Below, piece after piece: positions 47,624-59,009 of a stretch of DNA of 64,000 nucleotides. Under the pieces are notes generated by a model that did no database searches, had not been told where the DNA came from, and worked only from the letters and a program-made list of their open reading frames with translations. The position numbers were made by a program, and so were the translations under genes. Origin of the DNA: Polytrichum commune (taxonomy: Eukaryota > Streptophyta > Polytrichopsida > Polytrichales > Polytrichaceae); contig OX485803.1 in the NCBI GenBank assembly GCA_950295325.1, positions 14,322,001 to 14,386,000 of the forward strand, written 5' to 3'. Position 1 is the stretch's first letter; the number at the start of each line of letters is the position of its first letter.

Positions 47624-49663
47624 GGTTTGTATATCTGGTCCTCCAAAGATTAAAAGGAACCAGCCAGTTGAAGACACTAAAGTCGCATTACTTGATGGAA
47701 CGCAGGCAAGCAGTCAAAACATTACTTTTCAACAGAGATTATGATAAAATTTTGATAGAAATAATCTGGCTGGAAGATAGTCAGCTCAGGTGGTTCTACT
47801 CTTACTTTGTCTTAAATATATTCCGCATTTTCAAGATTATGCATAAAGTGTACAGTGCATGGTTGATTTCCGAAACTTTTATGAAGCAAACTTGCTGACA
47901 CAAAATCACAGATCACATCCATACAGTTGAACTTTCTATTTCAGAGCATGAGCTACAAACAAGCATAGTAAGCATTTTGGAAGAATAGTTATCAATAAAA
48001 TCTTGTATATTGTATGTACATAAACACTCAGATCACTTTATCCATCACTTTTTTGTGATTCAAACATATTAATATGGATGACAGTAAGGAGTCCACCTTT
48101 CGAAAAGAAGTAACCTTACCTAGAAGCTTGGTAAAACATGATCAAGAAAAGGTAGAATGGGCTCCCACTCACGGTAGTGTATACGTACACCACTGTTAAT
48201 TTTATTTTGTTTTATGGGTGATAGAATACTGTAATTGAAAAACAAATGTGCTAAAGTCACAATATCTATTAATCATTAAAGTTGATTAATAAATGAAAAT
48301 CTTGTTGGGCACCTGAAGCGATTGCAAGTGTAATGTGTTGTTATGTTGAGTTTATCTTTTTGTGAGAATCCTCGTGCTGTGGAAAAAGTGGAAATGTTTG
48401 GTACCGTATTATTGCATTGCTTCCTGATCCGAAGAAATTTTGTTCGTAGCACTTGGTTGGTTGAGAGCTGACAACTACTAAGTTATACATTGCAGACTAG
48501 CTTCTCAATCAGCACAACATATCCTCTCTCTCGTGGTTCAAGTGGCAAGCTTGAGGTAAGGGAATCCTCAAACATGTACATCTCTTATGATGTCAATTGT
48601 CAGGTTGATGGATAAATAGATGCTCTGCTCTGTTTTGATTTATTTCAAATGAACCCCTATGCATCTGATTAAAAAGTACAAAGTTTCATGTGAGTCTTTT
48701 AACCATGTCTTTGTTGTAGATTTTTGGAATCCTCACATAAGAATGATGTTGTCTGGATCCCTCTTTTGATGTCATGTTCCTTTTTCGTGTGCGTGTTTGA
48801 TATGTGAAACAAATATTAAATATCATATCAAGCAAAATTCTATTAAAATCGTGTTGTTGACAAAAATGAATGTACCACCTTCTTATGTATATAATCAATT
48901 TATGGTTATCTTATGTACATAATCAGTTTCGATAGCATTTAAACCCGTCCTGGATGGGGCTTTGTGTCTTTAGGAAATGTGATTTTCTTTGTTGGTTCCA
49001 TAAGAGAAGGGGCTCTTTATGGGGAATGTTTGTGGCAACAAAGGTGAGTGGGTCCTTAATATGATGAAGCACAGTGGTACTTCTGTACACCTTTCAGTGT
49101 TCAAGCACTTGGGTTGTTGGAACCTGAAGATGACCTACTTTGACTCAATCACATTGCATCAAAGAACAATGCGACTTGAAGAATGTGTAGCAAATTAGAT
49201 TAAGTAAGTCATTGCATGTCGCAGATGGTGAGGAAATTCAAGGTGTGAATCGTTGTGGTTTATTTCCTGAATGAAATCTCTCATGGAAGCACAAGTTTAA
49301 GCTAGCACAAGTGACAGCAGAAGTCCCTACTTTCTTTCTGTTTGCTACTTTTTGGGGATTCTAGATTGCATTACTCACTTGGGTGTTGATATATGGCTTC
49401 AGTTCGGTGACATATCAGCCTTGCATGACTAAGGTATGTGGGCATTATATGGTCACTCTTCCTAACTGGACACCTATAATTGAGTGGTTTATAGAAAGAC
49501 TTGGGTTAGAATGTTGATCTTTAAGGGTCCAGTTACATTGGTCTCCAATATGTAATGTGGTGCATCTTTTGTGGTGAGTGCCAGGAGGTAGAGTTAGAAG
49601 CAATGAAGTTCGTGTGAAGTAGACTTCAATCTGGTCCTCCATCATATGTAGTGTGCTTATTTT
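47624..49663. other. CACTA interior without a recognised gene
   Basis: May include former IFT20 3' flank captured with the exons. ORFs are short and motif-free. A piece of dispersed repeat D (GGTCACTCTTCCTAACTGGA, CACCTATAATTGAGTGG) lies at 49435-49500. Confidence 0.4.
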
Positions 49664-52600
49664 ATGGAAGTGGAGTCCGAATACGAGCGACTAAGGCGTT
49701 CTAAGATTGAAGCGAACAGAAGGAAGTTGGAATCCTTGGGACTTCTTGCATTGGCGGCTTCGGTGCAACCGGCAGCTATTTTGAAGAGGTAAACTTCCAT
49801 CCTTGTTGGTATGCTTGAGATTGTAGTCTACTTTGAGAACTGTTTACACTTAAAATTTATAACCTTAAATTCGAACCCTCACCCTAGTTCATTTGTCGCA
49901 GCTATCCAACTGTCAACCAAATATTATGGAGATTAAGCTGAAAATTTTACTTAGAGAAATAACAACATTGAGCGATGAAGACATGAAGACTTTGTTTTTA
50001 GAGGTTCACAAATTTCCCGCAATCAATTCGTCTTTGCTAGCCAAAATGCAAGATCTCCTTGCTAATACTTTCGAGGATGCCAGGACTACGGTATCCGATT
50101 CCCTTTAGCCACCCAGGAGGAGTGCCAGGTTGTCATCTAAACCATTAGTATCAACGCATATAGAGGAAAGGGAGAGTAGCAAGGAAGATGGTGTATCTAG
50201 TGAGCATAAAATTGATAAGGACATAGACTATAGTGTAGAATCATCATCATCAGAAGAAGAAGAAGAAGAAAAAGAAGAAGAAGAAGACCACAGAAAACCC
50301 ATTGCAACCCAAGGCAAACCGGTAAGTAATCTAATTCGCTGGCTGAATATGTCACTTTAATTATTGCATGCTTGAAGATAGTCACTTTCGTGCATTGAAC
50401 GCATTCATAATCTTCATAAGTGTTGTGGGTGTTGTTGTAGTCAGTTGGAATTGAATATCACTGCGTCTAGTCGTACACATTACTTTGTCCAGTTGAACCT
50501 TACTACACATAGTTGAACTCTACTAAGCAAAGTTATATGCTAATTGACCCCTTAACTATGCACAGTAGGAAATTTCTATGTGCCCTTGGATGTGACAATG
50601 TATAGTCAATAAGAATATTGTTTGGGTGTTTTTGCAGAGGAGAGAACTTCCTAGAAGCTGGACTTTTAGGAAGAAGAAAATGGCCTCACCTCGCAGAGGG
50701 AAGAGGAAAGGACATGTTGAAGATTTGGAAGGTTGGGAGGATCGTCGTGAGGCTGAAGAGGATGAGGACGACGAAGAAGAAGATTTCGATTGGAGCAAGC
50801 CAATCTTGGTAGAGGACGGGAGAGACTATGTCCGGGTGCGAGGAAAGCAATCTCAGAGGGATGATCCAGAACCTTCCAAGGATAGTAGTGCAGCCAAGCT
50901 AGCCTTAGAGATAGAAAAAAAAGAATTGTTAATTATGAAACGGGAGTTGGCATTAACATCACGCCGCCACTCCGTGAGGGCGCACAGCAGCGACGAAGAA
51001 GAAGATGAAGTTGCAATGCGAAGGACTTCCAATCACAACTCGCAGATGAAGGCCAAGAGGAGGGCAGCGAATAAAGCATGCCGGGATGAATTCGATGAGA
51101 GAGCCCGGGAGGGAAAGCCAAGATTTGTTGTCGATCTTGACGATAACGGTAAACCATAGCCAACCCAGTATTTTATGCAAAGTTCCTTAGATGTTTGTCA
51201 TTGCATCCAAACATCAAGAACTATCGCTATAACCATACGACTAAGTTGAGTAATATGCATGTTACTCGTTACAGTAACCGAACTCCATTGCATTCTATAC
51301 ACTTAGTGAATTCGATATGTACCTCACTACTTGTAGTAATACCAGACCTTGTTGTCAACATTACTTGACATAGTAAGGTGTTTATCACTCCATGAAGTAA
51401 GAGATATACCCCATTACTAGATGTATTCACTCTTAGCAGTCGCAGATGATTACTACGTAGAGTTAGTTTTTACTACAACTTGTGACAATGTAATTTGTAT
51501 GCAGCATAACATATGAATATTGTTATACTTTGAAGGAGGTTTGTTGTTGATTCGTAATGTTTTTTGTAGGCAATCCCAGTGGAGTTTATAGGCCGCAGTG
51601 GCTGAATGCGCTGCGAGGCTACTCCAGCGATTTGGACTGGAACGTGGACAACGTGAACGATCAATCCGAAACAGCTCTCGATAACATATTCACACGGATG
51701 AAGGAGAATTGGGAGTATCGCGGCTCTCGTGGAGAAACGAGAGTATTGAGGTATGAAATTTTCAAATCTAACCTAGGTCAACAGCTGAAAAGTAAGAGAG
51801 CGCAGATGAAGATGCGCATATCAAAAGGTTTATGCAGGCTTGAGTCTATCCGCTTGGACCACTGGCTCAACATGGTTGAACTGACACGCGATCCTCGCAA
51901 AATTGAGCAAGCAAATGTGATGCGGGAGGCGAGGAAGTGCGTGAAAAAAATCTCTTCCTTTGGACGTAGCGAAGGGGAGGTCTGAGCCCGGCTGGTGAGT
52001 AGTCTTGAGTTAGTTTTGCAACTCACTGTAATATTTGAATTTCGTTGATTGTTCCCGGGTTTTTGACTTTGTGATTCAATTGTGCAGGCCTTGGAGTTGA
52101 ACAGGGACCCCCGCCAGGACGAGGTGGAGGTGGAGCTTGTCAAGGACAAGAACACCTCGCGATCGAGAGGTGGCCGGCCGATGTCTTCGAATTTGTCAAG
52201 GGGGGGGGGTTAGTGATGCCCAGTACGAAGGCGGATTTGGTATTTCCCCGCATATAAGCCGCACAAGCAACTCTGGAATAGAGGAAGTGAGGGCAGAGGT
52301 GAGGACAGAGGTGAGGGCATTAGATGAGAGATTAAACATAATGCAAATGAGAATGCAATCCTCGCTTGATGCCGTGATGGCCAAGCTTGGCATCATGGTG
52401 GAAGGAATGGCGAGTGGACCCTCACGTGGAGCCCCTTCCCCTCATGATGACAAAGGAAAGGAGAACTCCCGTAGGAGTGTGTCTCCTACTGCACGTTCTA
52501 TGTCCAAAGACCCTGTAAGCAAGGTTCTTGACTTTGGCAATGCTGGTGAGAAGCCTATTGTGTTGAATACAGAGATCCCTTGCGGATCTCAAAAAGCATC

Positions 52601-53854
52601 CTCAGGGCACGAGGAGCAAGACCAGGTATGAATTCAGTTTGCGAGCAATTTGAGAACTATGGCATTCCACAACCTATGTGTTCAATTCGCAAAGTGTATT
52701 GTAATATAATTTCAGAGCCTTGTTTGGTGTCCAATAATTGAGTTGTCTCTTAGGCATGTGTGTGGTTGAGTTATGCACAGGCACAAGAGGTATCTAGTGG
52801 GGCAGTTCAATCAATTGGAAGGCCAACATCTCACGATGGTGTGAAGACACACGAAGGGGATGTGAAAACTGAGAGGGGACCTAAACCAAAGCGCATACGA
52901 CTGAGCGAAGTGGAGAAGTTAACTTTGGAGGCCGGTCCAATGATTCAGAAAGGTCACTTTATCAAAACTTTACTTGATTATGTTGAGTCTTTATGCTAAC
53001 TTATATAGTTATGTAAACATAACTATACACAGTGAAATATCGCTGTAGCAAGTATGCAATAATGTCCTTAAAGTTTTATTTTATTACTACCCGTAGTCAT
53101 TGAAGCTTACTACGTACAGTTATTGGCCTACCACATAGTCGTCCTACATTACTAGATGCAGTAATGTGATATCAGCTAAGCCGTGGAGTGTTTAGATAAT
53201 AGAGGTGGATTTCAAGATATCTACATCTATGTAGGAAGTTGTGCAAACCAAGATGGAGCTGTAGAAATGTCCTAAACCAGGACTCAGCTACATTTGCTAA
53301 AACTAGGTCTGTGTTTGAATTTGATTCAGTTTGCCAATGCAATAATGGTTCAGTGTAAGGCTAAAATGGTTGAATAACATTGCAAACAAGTTGAGGTGTA
53401 GCCCATTAAAAAAGGGCTCGAAGAAAATTGAGAAAGAAGGAGACAAAGAAGTGGTGGATAAGCGTCGGGGTGATAAACCGCCCCTTGCCACGAAGGCTCC
53501 AAAGAAAAGTCAGCCCACTTATGAATTGGTAAGCACATGTTATGGACATTGCAATATTCAATGATTGGACCACTCGCAACCCAAAAAATATTATATTCTT
53601 AACACTAACTTGTGGTTGTCGCAATTGTGCAGACAATGGGGGATGTGGTATACTTGTGTGGCTATGAAGAGGAGGATTCGAAGGCCAAACATATTGCTAA
53701 GGGTGTTATTTAGAATGTAGCGGGTGGTATGTTGCACGGAAAGGTGATTGGCAAGATGTATGTTTCGTTGACAATTACGGAGTCATATCAAGACGACTAT
53801 CCCCTACTTGAACCTCTCAATGGAGACGATCCTCCTGTCACTACAATTAGCTAA
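49664..53854 (+). pseudogene. TNPA-like second CACTA protein (Transposase_24 type), multi-exon, decayed
   Basis: Likely the accessory DNA-binding protein of the element. Exon-like blocks: 49664-49788, 49902-50321, 50638-51148, 51570-51994, 52088-52625, from 52781, about 53370-53528, and 53633-53854. The start reads ESEYERLRRSKIEANRRKLE, typical of plant En/Spm second proteins. A basic stretch (PPRRSARLSSK) and acidic/Ser tracts follow. The 51570 exon is the best conserved (RPQWLNALRGY, then IFTRMKENWEY, a Transposase_24-like pattern), followed by a coiled-coil segment (VRALDERLNIMQMRMQSSLD). The end reads VAGGMLHGKVIGKMYVSL. Stops at 50106-50108 (TAG), 51983-51985 (TGA) and 53711-53713 (TAG) fit C-to-T change. 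A 10-G run at 52200-52209 shifts the frame by +1. The phase between the first two blocks does not fit. Confidence 0.7.
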
Positions 53855-55166
53855 GCGAAGGGCCATTTCATTCTTTGGTCAAGTGAGTGTGTAAGGTTGT
53901 GTGCGGCTACGTGAGCGTGAAGTGGATATGTAAACCTATGCTGATTTTTAGACATTTACTCCTATGGAGTTCAATGATTACCATTGTTAGTAGCAAGTTG
54001 TGAAACATTCATGATACACTATTATATGAACATGAGTTGGGTTTTTGAACATCATAACTCAGTTTGTGCATAACATTTGTGCATGTTCTCAACATATGAC
54101 TATGTTGAGTCATCCTTGGTTAGTAGATGCAGTAAACGAAATCATTTGCATCATAAACATGGCACTCTGCTAAGTGGACTTGAACTTCACTACTAGTAAT
54201 AAACCTTAAATACATAAGTAAACCATATGACCTCACAAAATAGGGAAAGCACCAAGGTTAGTTGTCCACAATACTTTCATAGTAAAGTATTTATGACTAC
54301 GCCAAGTAAGATATATACGCCATTTCCATATTCGTCCACTCTGGATAGTCACAGACGCTTACCACGTAGAGTAATTGCCTAGTATGACCATTGGCAATAT
54401 AATGTGCATTCCATAAGCGTATCACTGTGTGAAGTGAACCACTTGTTACTTGATACAGTAAAGATAGTAATTATCATTACAAAACATGTCACTTGGCAAA
54501 GTTATATGCACTTCATTACTAGTAATACATAATAATTACAAACGACAACTACAGGACCTCACAACGTAGGCCACAAATTACTTGGTTAATGTAAACATTA
54601 CTCAATTCAGTGAAATGGATATTACGATATGTAGTAAGAAAAATGAGCATTCATTGTATATATTTACTATTAGCAGTTACAGACGCTTACTACGCAACGT
54701 TAGTGAATCCCCGGTTTGTTGTCCGCGATAACGGGAGACAGTAATGTGTGAGAATTAATTGACCTAATTATCGCCACGTGAAAAGATATTTGTTGCAAGC
54801 ACGTTCTTAACGCTAAGGGCCAAAATGGAATGTATGTATTGGCATTTTACATATTCTCACTTTGTGTAGTGAAGTGCAATCACCATACATGACTGGTGCT
54901 AGTACCACTAGTCCACTGGACCTAGTAATATAAACTTGTGTCTTATTGTACTATTATTGACGAGGGGGAGTAAAGGAGGACATTTACTTTAAGTAGTAAA
55001 GCCTTGGAGCACCTCAAACTTCACTGCCATTGGGAACGATTCCATTGGGAACGCCCTGTCCGACATGACTATGACGACACTTTACTGCTTGTCTGAAGCG
55101 ACTGGTTGTTTTCCACGTTAGTAAAGTCCGAGTTTTCTCACTTGTGGAAGTTGAAAAACCCAGTTG
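53855..55166. repeat. Right subterminal region of the CACTA element with internal repeats
   Basis: Two copies of the ~150-bp internal repeat (54282-54435 and 54600-54710) contain CAGACGCTTACTACG/CAGACGCTTACCACG. TTGGGAACG occurs at about 55034 and 55050 and also near the left end. Such subterminal repeats are where TNPA-type proteins bind in En/Spm; that role is inferred here. Confidence 0.6.
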
Positions 55167-55190
55167 TAAAAGACGTGTTCTGTAGTAGTG
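55167..55190 (-). repeat. Right terminal inverted repeat of the CACTA element
   Basis: 24 bp ending GTGTTCTGTAGTAGTG, the perfect inverted match of 38080-38103. Followed by ATA at 55191-55193. Confidence 0.97.
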
Positions 55191-55660
55191 ATAGTTCTAA
55201 CTTCCTACTGAGACTATAGTTCAACTATTTTCGTTGATTGGGATGAACTTCATCCTAGTTCTTCCCTCTAGCCTATAGTTGAACTAATTTGCCAAAAAAT
55301 GTGGCTTACAATACTCATGCCAAGATGTTAGTAATTGCAGTTGAACGCCAATTTGTGATGAGGTGAAGCTAATGATGAAGTTGTTGATCATTAATGTAAC
55401 CTACTGTATGCCTCAAAACATGGTATGTGACACTATTATGCATGTGACACAAAATACCATAAATGGTGTAGCACAAAATAAAATAATCACCCATAATGTT
55501 TTTTTAGAAACACAACCAATGTGGCCCACCCTAATTTTTTTTTTGCTATAAATTTAACGTGGGTTGAAAATTAATGTGGCCCACATTGAATCTCATTATG
55601 AGATCAGTGTGGGTTCTAGGTGGCCCCCATTGTAATAGGATTATTTATTGTAGTTACAGA
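55191..55660. other. Right flank of the CACTA insertion and a hairpin tract
   Basis: The first ~100 bp continues the ATAGTTCAACTA-type text of 36-38 kb. GTGGCCCACATTGAATCTCA and ATGAGATCAGTGTGGGTT at about 55580-55620 are partly self-complementary. No gene. Confidence 0.4.
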
Positions 55661-55860
55661 TGAACCAGTTGAATTTGAGAAATAACTAGTTGAAGTTCAA
55701 GACTTTATAAAAATTATTGATCATTTACGAAAAATCTATGGCATATACCTCAAACTAATAAAGACAAACTGAACGATCACAACATGTAACCGGTTGGACT
55801 TGGAAACACTAGCATTTTGACCAATCATGTCCAAAATCTCCTTCACACTGCTGTTAGTGC
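55661..55860 (+). pseudogene. Decayed copy of part of the exon cluster at 57.9 kb
   Basis: Collinear with 57899-58090: GATGAACCAGTTGAATTTGA versus AATGAACCGGTTGAGGTTCA, CATACCTCAAA in both, ACCGGTTGGACTTGGAAACA versus ACCGGGTGGACTTGGAAACA, and CTCCTTCACACTGCTGTTAG versus CTCTCCCGCACACTGTTTGT. Most differences replace G/C by A/T, so no frame survives. Confidence 0.65.
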
Positions 55861-56651
55861 AGGCTTGCATTGAAGTAGCAACTTGACTTCAGTTTCAGCC
55901 TAAACACATATAAAAGAATAAAGTTGTATCTTGTGGAATATAGGGACTTCAATATGCGAATAAGTTGCATTACATATGTGGAATATAAGGAAGTCATTCC
56001 CATGAGCCCATGTAACCTTGAGGCTGTTTCTAGTCAAAAACATAGTGACCATGCTATTGCAGTTGCTCCAAGTGTAACTGGCATTCCACTAGAAAATGCG
56101 GTGTGATAAACTATAGGGTTTCATTTGAAGTTTCAAAGTGAAATGTTTATAACTATTAGAAAACTTAAGAGTACCGGAAAACCATTTCGAAAATATAATG
56201 TACATCTTTCAAAAATATTCAATATACATAATATCCCATGAATGTGGGCATTACTTCATAACCTCTTTGAAAATACCCCATTATCGCACGTGAGCTCTTA
56301 CATTACAAGGAAGTTACCCTCATGAGCTGCTCATACCTTAAGGCGTAATCTAGTTCAATAATCATCGTTCCATTTCCACTTCTCAATGAAAATGCACCTC
56401 AAATATTTATACACGCATAGACTGGCAGAGACCTGATGGTGAGTCTTGAAAAAGGGGCAAAGTTCTAGTTTTTCTCCGTCAATCATAGTAATGGACAAAC
56501 TTTCCACTCCTTCCACCATGTAATTAGATTGTCACAACATGGAAAGTTGAAAGTTCAACTAATAACCCCCTTAAAATACAAACTAAGGTGGACAAACCTA
56601 ATTCGGATATTGCAATGATTTTGACACCTATATTTCAGCGATACGTAGTTA
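55861..56651. other. Intergenic DNA without a supported gene
   Basis: Short ORF 55924-56106 has no motif. No intact repeat seen. Confidence 0.35.
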
Positions 56652-57119
56652 GGGCCACTTCACACACGAGCCAAGAGCCCAAAAGAACGTGTCCAAAGGC
56701 CGTCCCACATCACCTCCAAAATCATGTAGTGTGGTCACGGACCCTCAAGTGTAGTGTGAAGTCATATGTGATCAGACCCTCAACCAAATGCCATTTCAAT
56801 AAATTTCTATTCATGCAAGTCCTTACACATCATATAATATAATAAACCAATGGTCGTGAGCCTTCGGAGTGCCATGGTCTCTTGGTTTTGTGCTAGGCCT
56901 ACCTCCAAGAGGTGGTTTTGGAAAATTGTCCAAGTGACCATGAAACATGATCCATATGATGCCATGTAGGAATCCATGTAGACTATCTTGCATTCGCATG
57001 CTCCATTGGTCCCTCAAGCGTAGTGTGAAGCAAACTTGGACCGACTCTGCCTTTTCCACCAATGAGAGTGCTTGAAAGGTAATGGTCACGGGCTCTCAGT
57101 CTTGTGTGTGAAGTGGCCT
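56652..57119 (-). mobile_element. Tourist/PIF-Harbinger-like MITE, copy 2 (468 bp)
   Basis: Inverted relative of 31180-31678: ends GGGCCACTTCACACACGAGC and the complement of GGCCACTTCACACACAAG, flanked by TTA (56649-56651 and 57120-57122). Long interior matches (in reverse) include CACCAATGAGAGTGCTTGAA and AGGAATCCATGTAGACT. Non-autonomous. Confidence 0.85.
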
Positions 57120-57122
57120 TTA

Positions 57123-57190
57123 GGTGTGCATTTAAGAATTGACACCAAAAGAACATGTGTTCAAAAGAGATTGGACTATGTGTCCAAGTT
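57123..57190 (+). repeat. Dispersed repeat family D (fragment)
   Basis: ACATGTGTTCAAAAGAGATT and GGACTATGTGTCCAAGTTTG match 23680-23735. The Tourist-like MITE abuts it on the left. Confidence 0.45.
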
Positions 57191-57489
57191 TGTTAACCTT
57201 TCTTTTTTGGGTTGGGGGGGGCGAGCTATGTGAACGAGTTATGGCTCCTTGGCCGTCACCTTTGAAAATTCTTATCAATTCAAGGCATGCTCCAAATCTC
57301 TCAGCGATTGAACCCAACTTCTCCATTCATATGTGTGGATCAACCAATATATGAAGTTTGCAAATCTGAGTCGTGGCTTCTTGGCGGTCACCGTTGGAAA
57401 ATCATATCGATTCAAAGCAAGTTCCAAATTTCTCTGCGACTGAAACCAGACTTCTCCACTCACAAGCGCGGGTCGACCAAAGTCCATCG

Positions 57490-58463
57490 TAGAGTTTTTA
57501 TTCACGAATCGGAGCTGTATTCCCGCCACAATGAGCATGAAGAAGCAGGCATTCAATTAAGGCACGTCTACTTTGAAAGCCTCCTTGGAGAAGGCGATGA
57601 TGCCCAGGTGACATCATCGTCGCGTCGGCTTCCGCTTCCTCGATGGAATTGTACCCCCTCGGTAACTTAACTTTTCAGAAATCTGCCAAGACCTGCAGCA
57701 GTTGCGGATGGACTTCTTGCTGCAGCGGGCCGACGCTGATCTTCTACAGTACGGGCCCTTGAAAAAGGGCAGAGAGGTTGGTGGGTGCAGTGCTACTAGA
57801 CTACTGTGTCTGTGTGTGTGTCGATAGTTCATTGCACATGCCGAAAGATATTTTTTTCGTGTTTGTGAGCAAATGAACAGGGAGAGCCGGCCGCTAAAGT
57901 TACAAATGAACCGGTTGAGGTTCAAGACTTCAGAGAAGTTACCGAGCATTTCAGAGGAACTTAGAGAACATACCTCAAATCCCTGCAGGAAAAAACCGAA
58001 AGATGTCAACACGGAACCGGGTGGACTTGGAAACACCGGGATCGCAACCGATGATGCCCACGAAAAATCTCTCCCGCACACTGTTTGTGAGTCACCACCT
58101 ACTGTCTTTGTCTTACAAACCGGAAAGCATATCTAAATGCTTTGTCGACTCATATTCCTTATCGCCACACTATTCATTCAACTTTTGGAAGATGTTGAAA
58201 AGTTCAAGCTCCTGGGTCGTGTGCGTGATGAGTATAATCTAATAACCGTCACCAACCGACCCTGCATCCGTGGACGGAATTGGGAACTAGGGAGTTTGCG
58301 GTCTCATTATTGGCTGCATCCGATGGACCAGCCCCACTTGATAAGCTTCAACTCAAGACTTGATAAGCTCAGCCCAGGTCCTGCACATCCCATAGGCTTG
58401 GGGAGGATGAACTTTGTCCGTGCAATCGCGTCACAATTTTTACAATGTCAGATGCGCAAGTGA
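57490..58463 (+). CDS. Unidentified exon cluster (putative plant gene, model unresolved)
   Basis: Composition is more G+C-rich than the surroundings and several plus frames look coding. About 57680-57776 can be read as EICQDLQQLRMDFLLQRADA then DLLQYGPLKKGRE; 57873-58090 as MNRESRPLKLQMNRLRFKTS and onward; 58158-58463 as LLEDVEKFKLLGRVRDEYNL, NRPCIRGRNWELGSLRSHYW, and SRLDKLSPGPAHPIGLGRMN, ending CQMRK before TGA. I do not recognise the family. A 17-bp GT...AG gap at 57662-57678 is too short to be an intron, so the 5' structure is unresolved. A long opposite-strand ORF (58081-57614) overlaps, so the strand call is not secure. It may be a gene fragment; a decayed partial copy lies at 55661. 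Confidence 0.35.
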
Positions 58464-59009
58464 AGGTGCATGGACTGACGTGTTTTCGCACTCATAGCAT
58501 GGTGGTCTATTCCCGTGCACCTTGACACAAATTACCGATCGGTTCTGACACTGTATCGTCGTAAATAGGGTAATCTCTCGTTAAGTTGACATCTCATGCA
58601 TCTAATGGGATTGGAAATGGACGAGCACGGTCATTGGAAATTCAAGTGTGCATTAGTGTTTCTTTGTGGCGGCCGATTTGTGATCCATGGTGTGGTTGGT
58701 AAGGGTTGCTATGATATGTTGATTTGCATGGGCAACGTGGCCGATGTTTATTGAGATTCAAACACGGCATTGGCTTGAGTCCGATTTGGGCTCCAAGATG
58801 CACGAACTTCATCATCCACAAATTGAAAGTCTCCCTTAGAATAACTCGCCGATATGGCTCTGATTGGGAATCTAAATCCACTTAACTCTCATTTCTTTCT
58901 CTCTCTACATTCGCAGTTGTATTTCGTGGCTTGCTGGAAGCTTGTGAGTGAGAATGTGTATGTGATTCATTGTGTTTGGCCGATTTGGAGGGCACAGATA
59001 GCATCGATC
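58464..59009. other. Intergenic DNA without a supported gene
   Basis: Possibly the 3' flank of the exon cluster. The minus ORF 58881-58642 has no domain. No repeat recognised. Confidence 0.35.

Larger units (their letters stand above)
38080..55190. mobile_element. Complete 17.1-kb CACTA (En/Spm, CMC) DNA transposon
   Basis: The left end begins CACTACTACAGAACACGTCT and the first 24 bp (38080-38103) are repeated exactly in reverse complement at 55167-55190. ATA flanks both ends (38077-38079 and 55191-55193), the 3-bp target duplication of CACTA elements. Subterminal TTGGGAACG motifs occur on both sides (about 38239, 38268, 55034, 55050). Inside are a TNP2-type transposase (minus), a SET-domain coding segment (minus), captured IFT20 exons (plus) and a TNPA-like gene (plus). 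The two transposon genes diverge from a middle spacer, unlike En/Spm itself, where both products come from one transcript. Ends and target site are intact, but both genes carry stops. Confidence 0.95.

Noticed and set aside
57662-57678. GT...AG interval as an intron of the unknown gene
   Set aside because: 17 bp is far too short for a plant spliceosomal intron.
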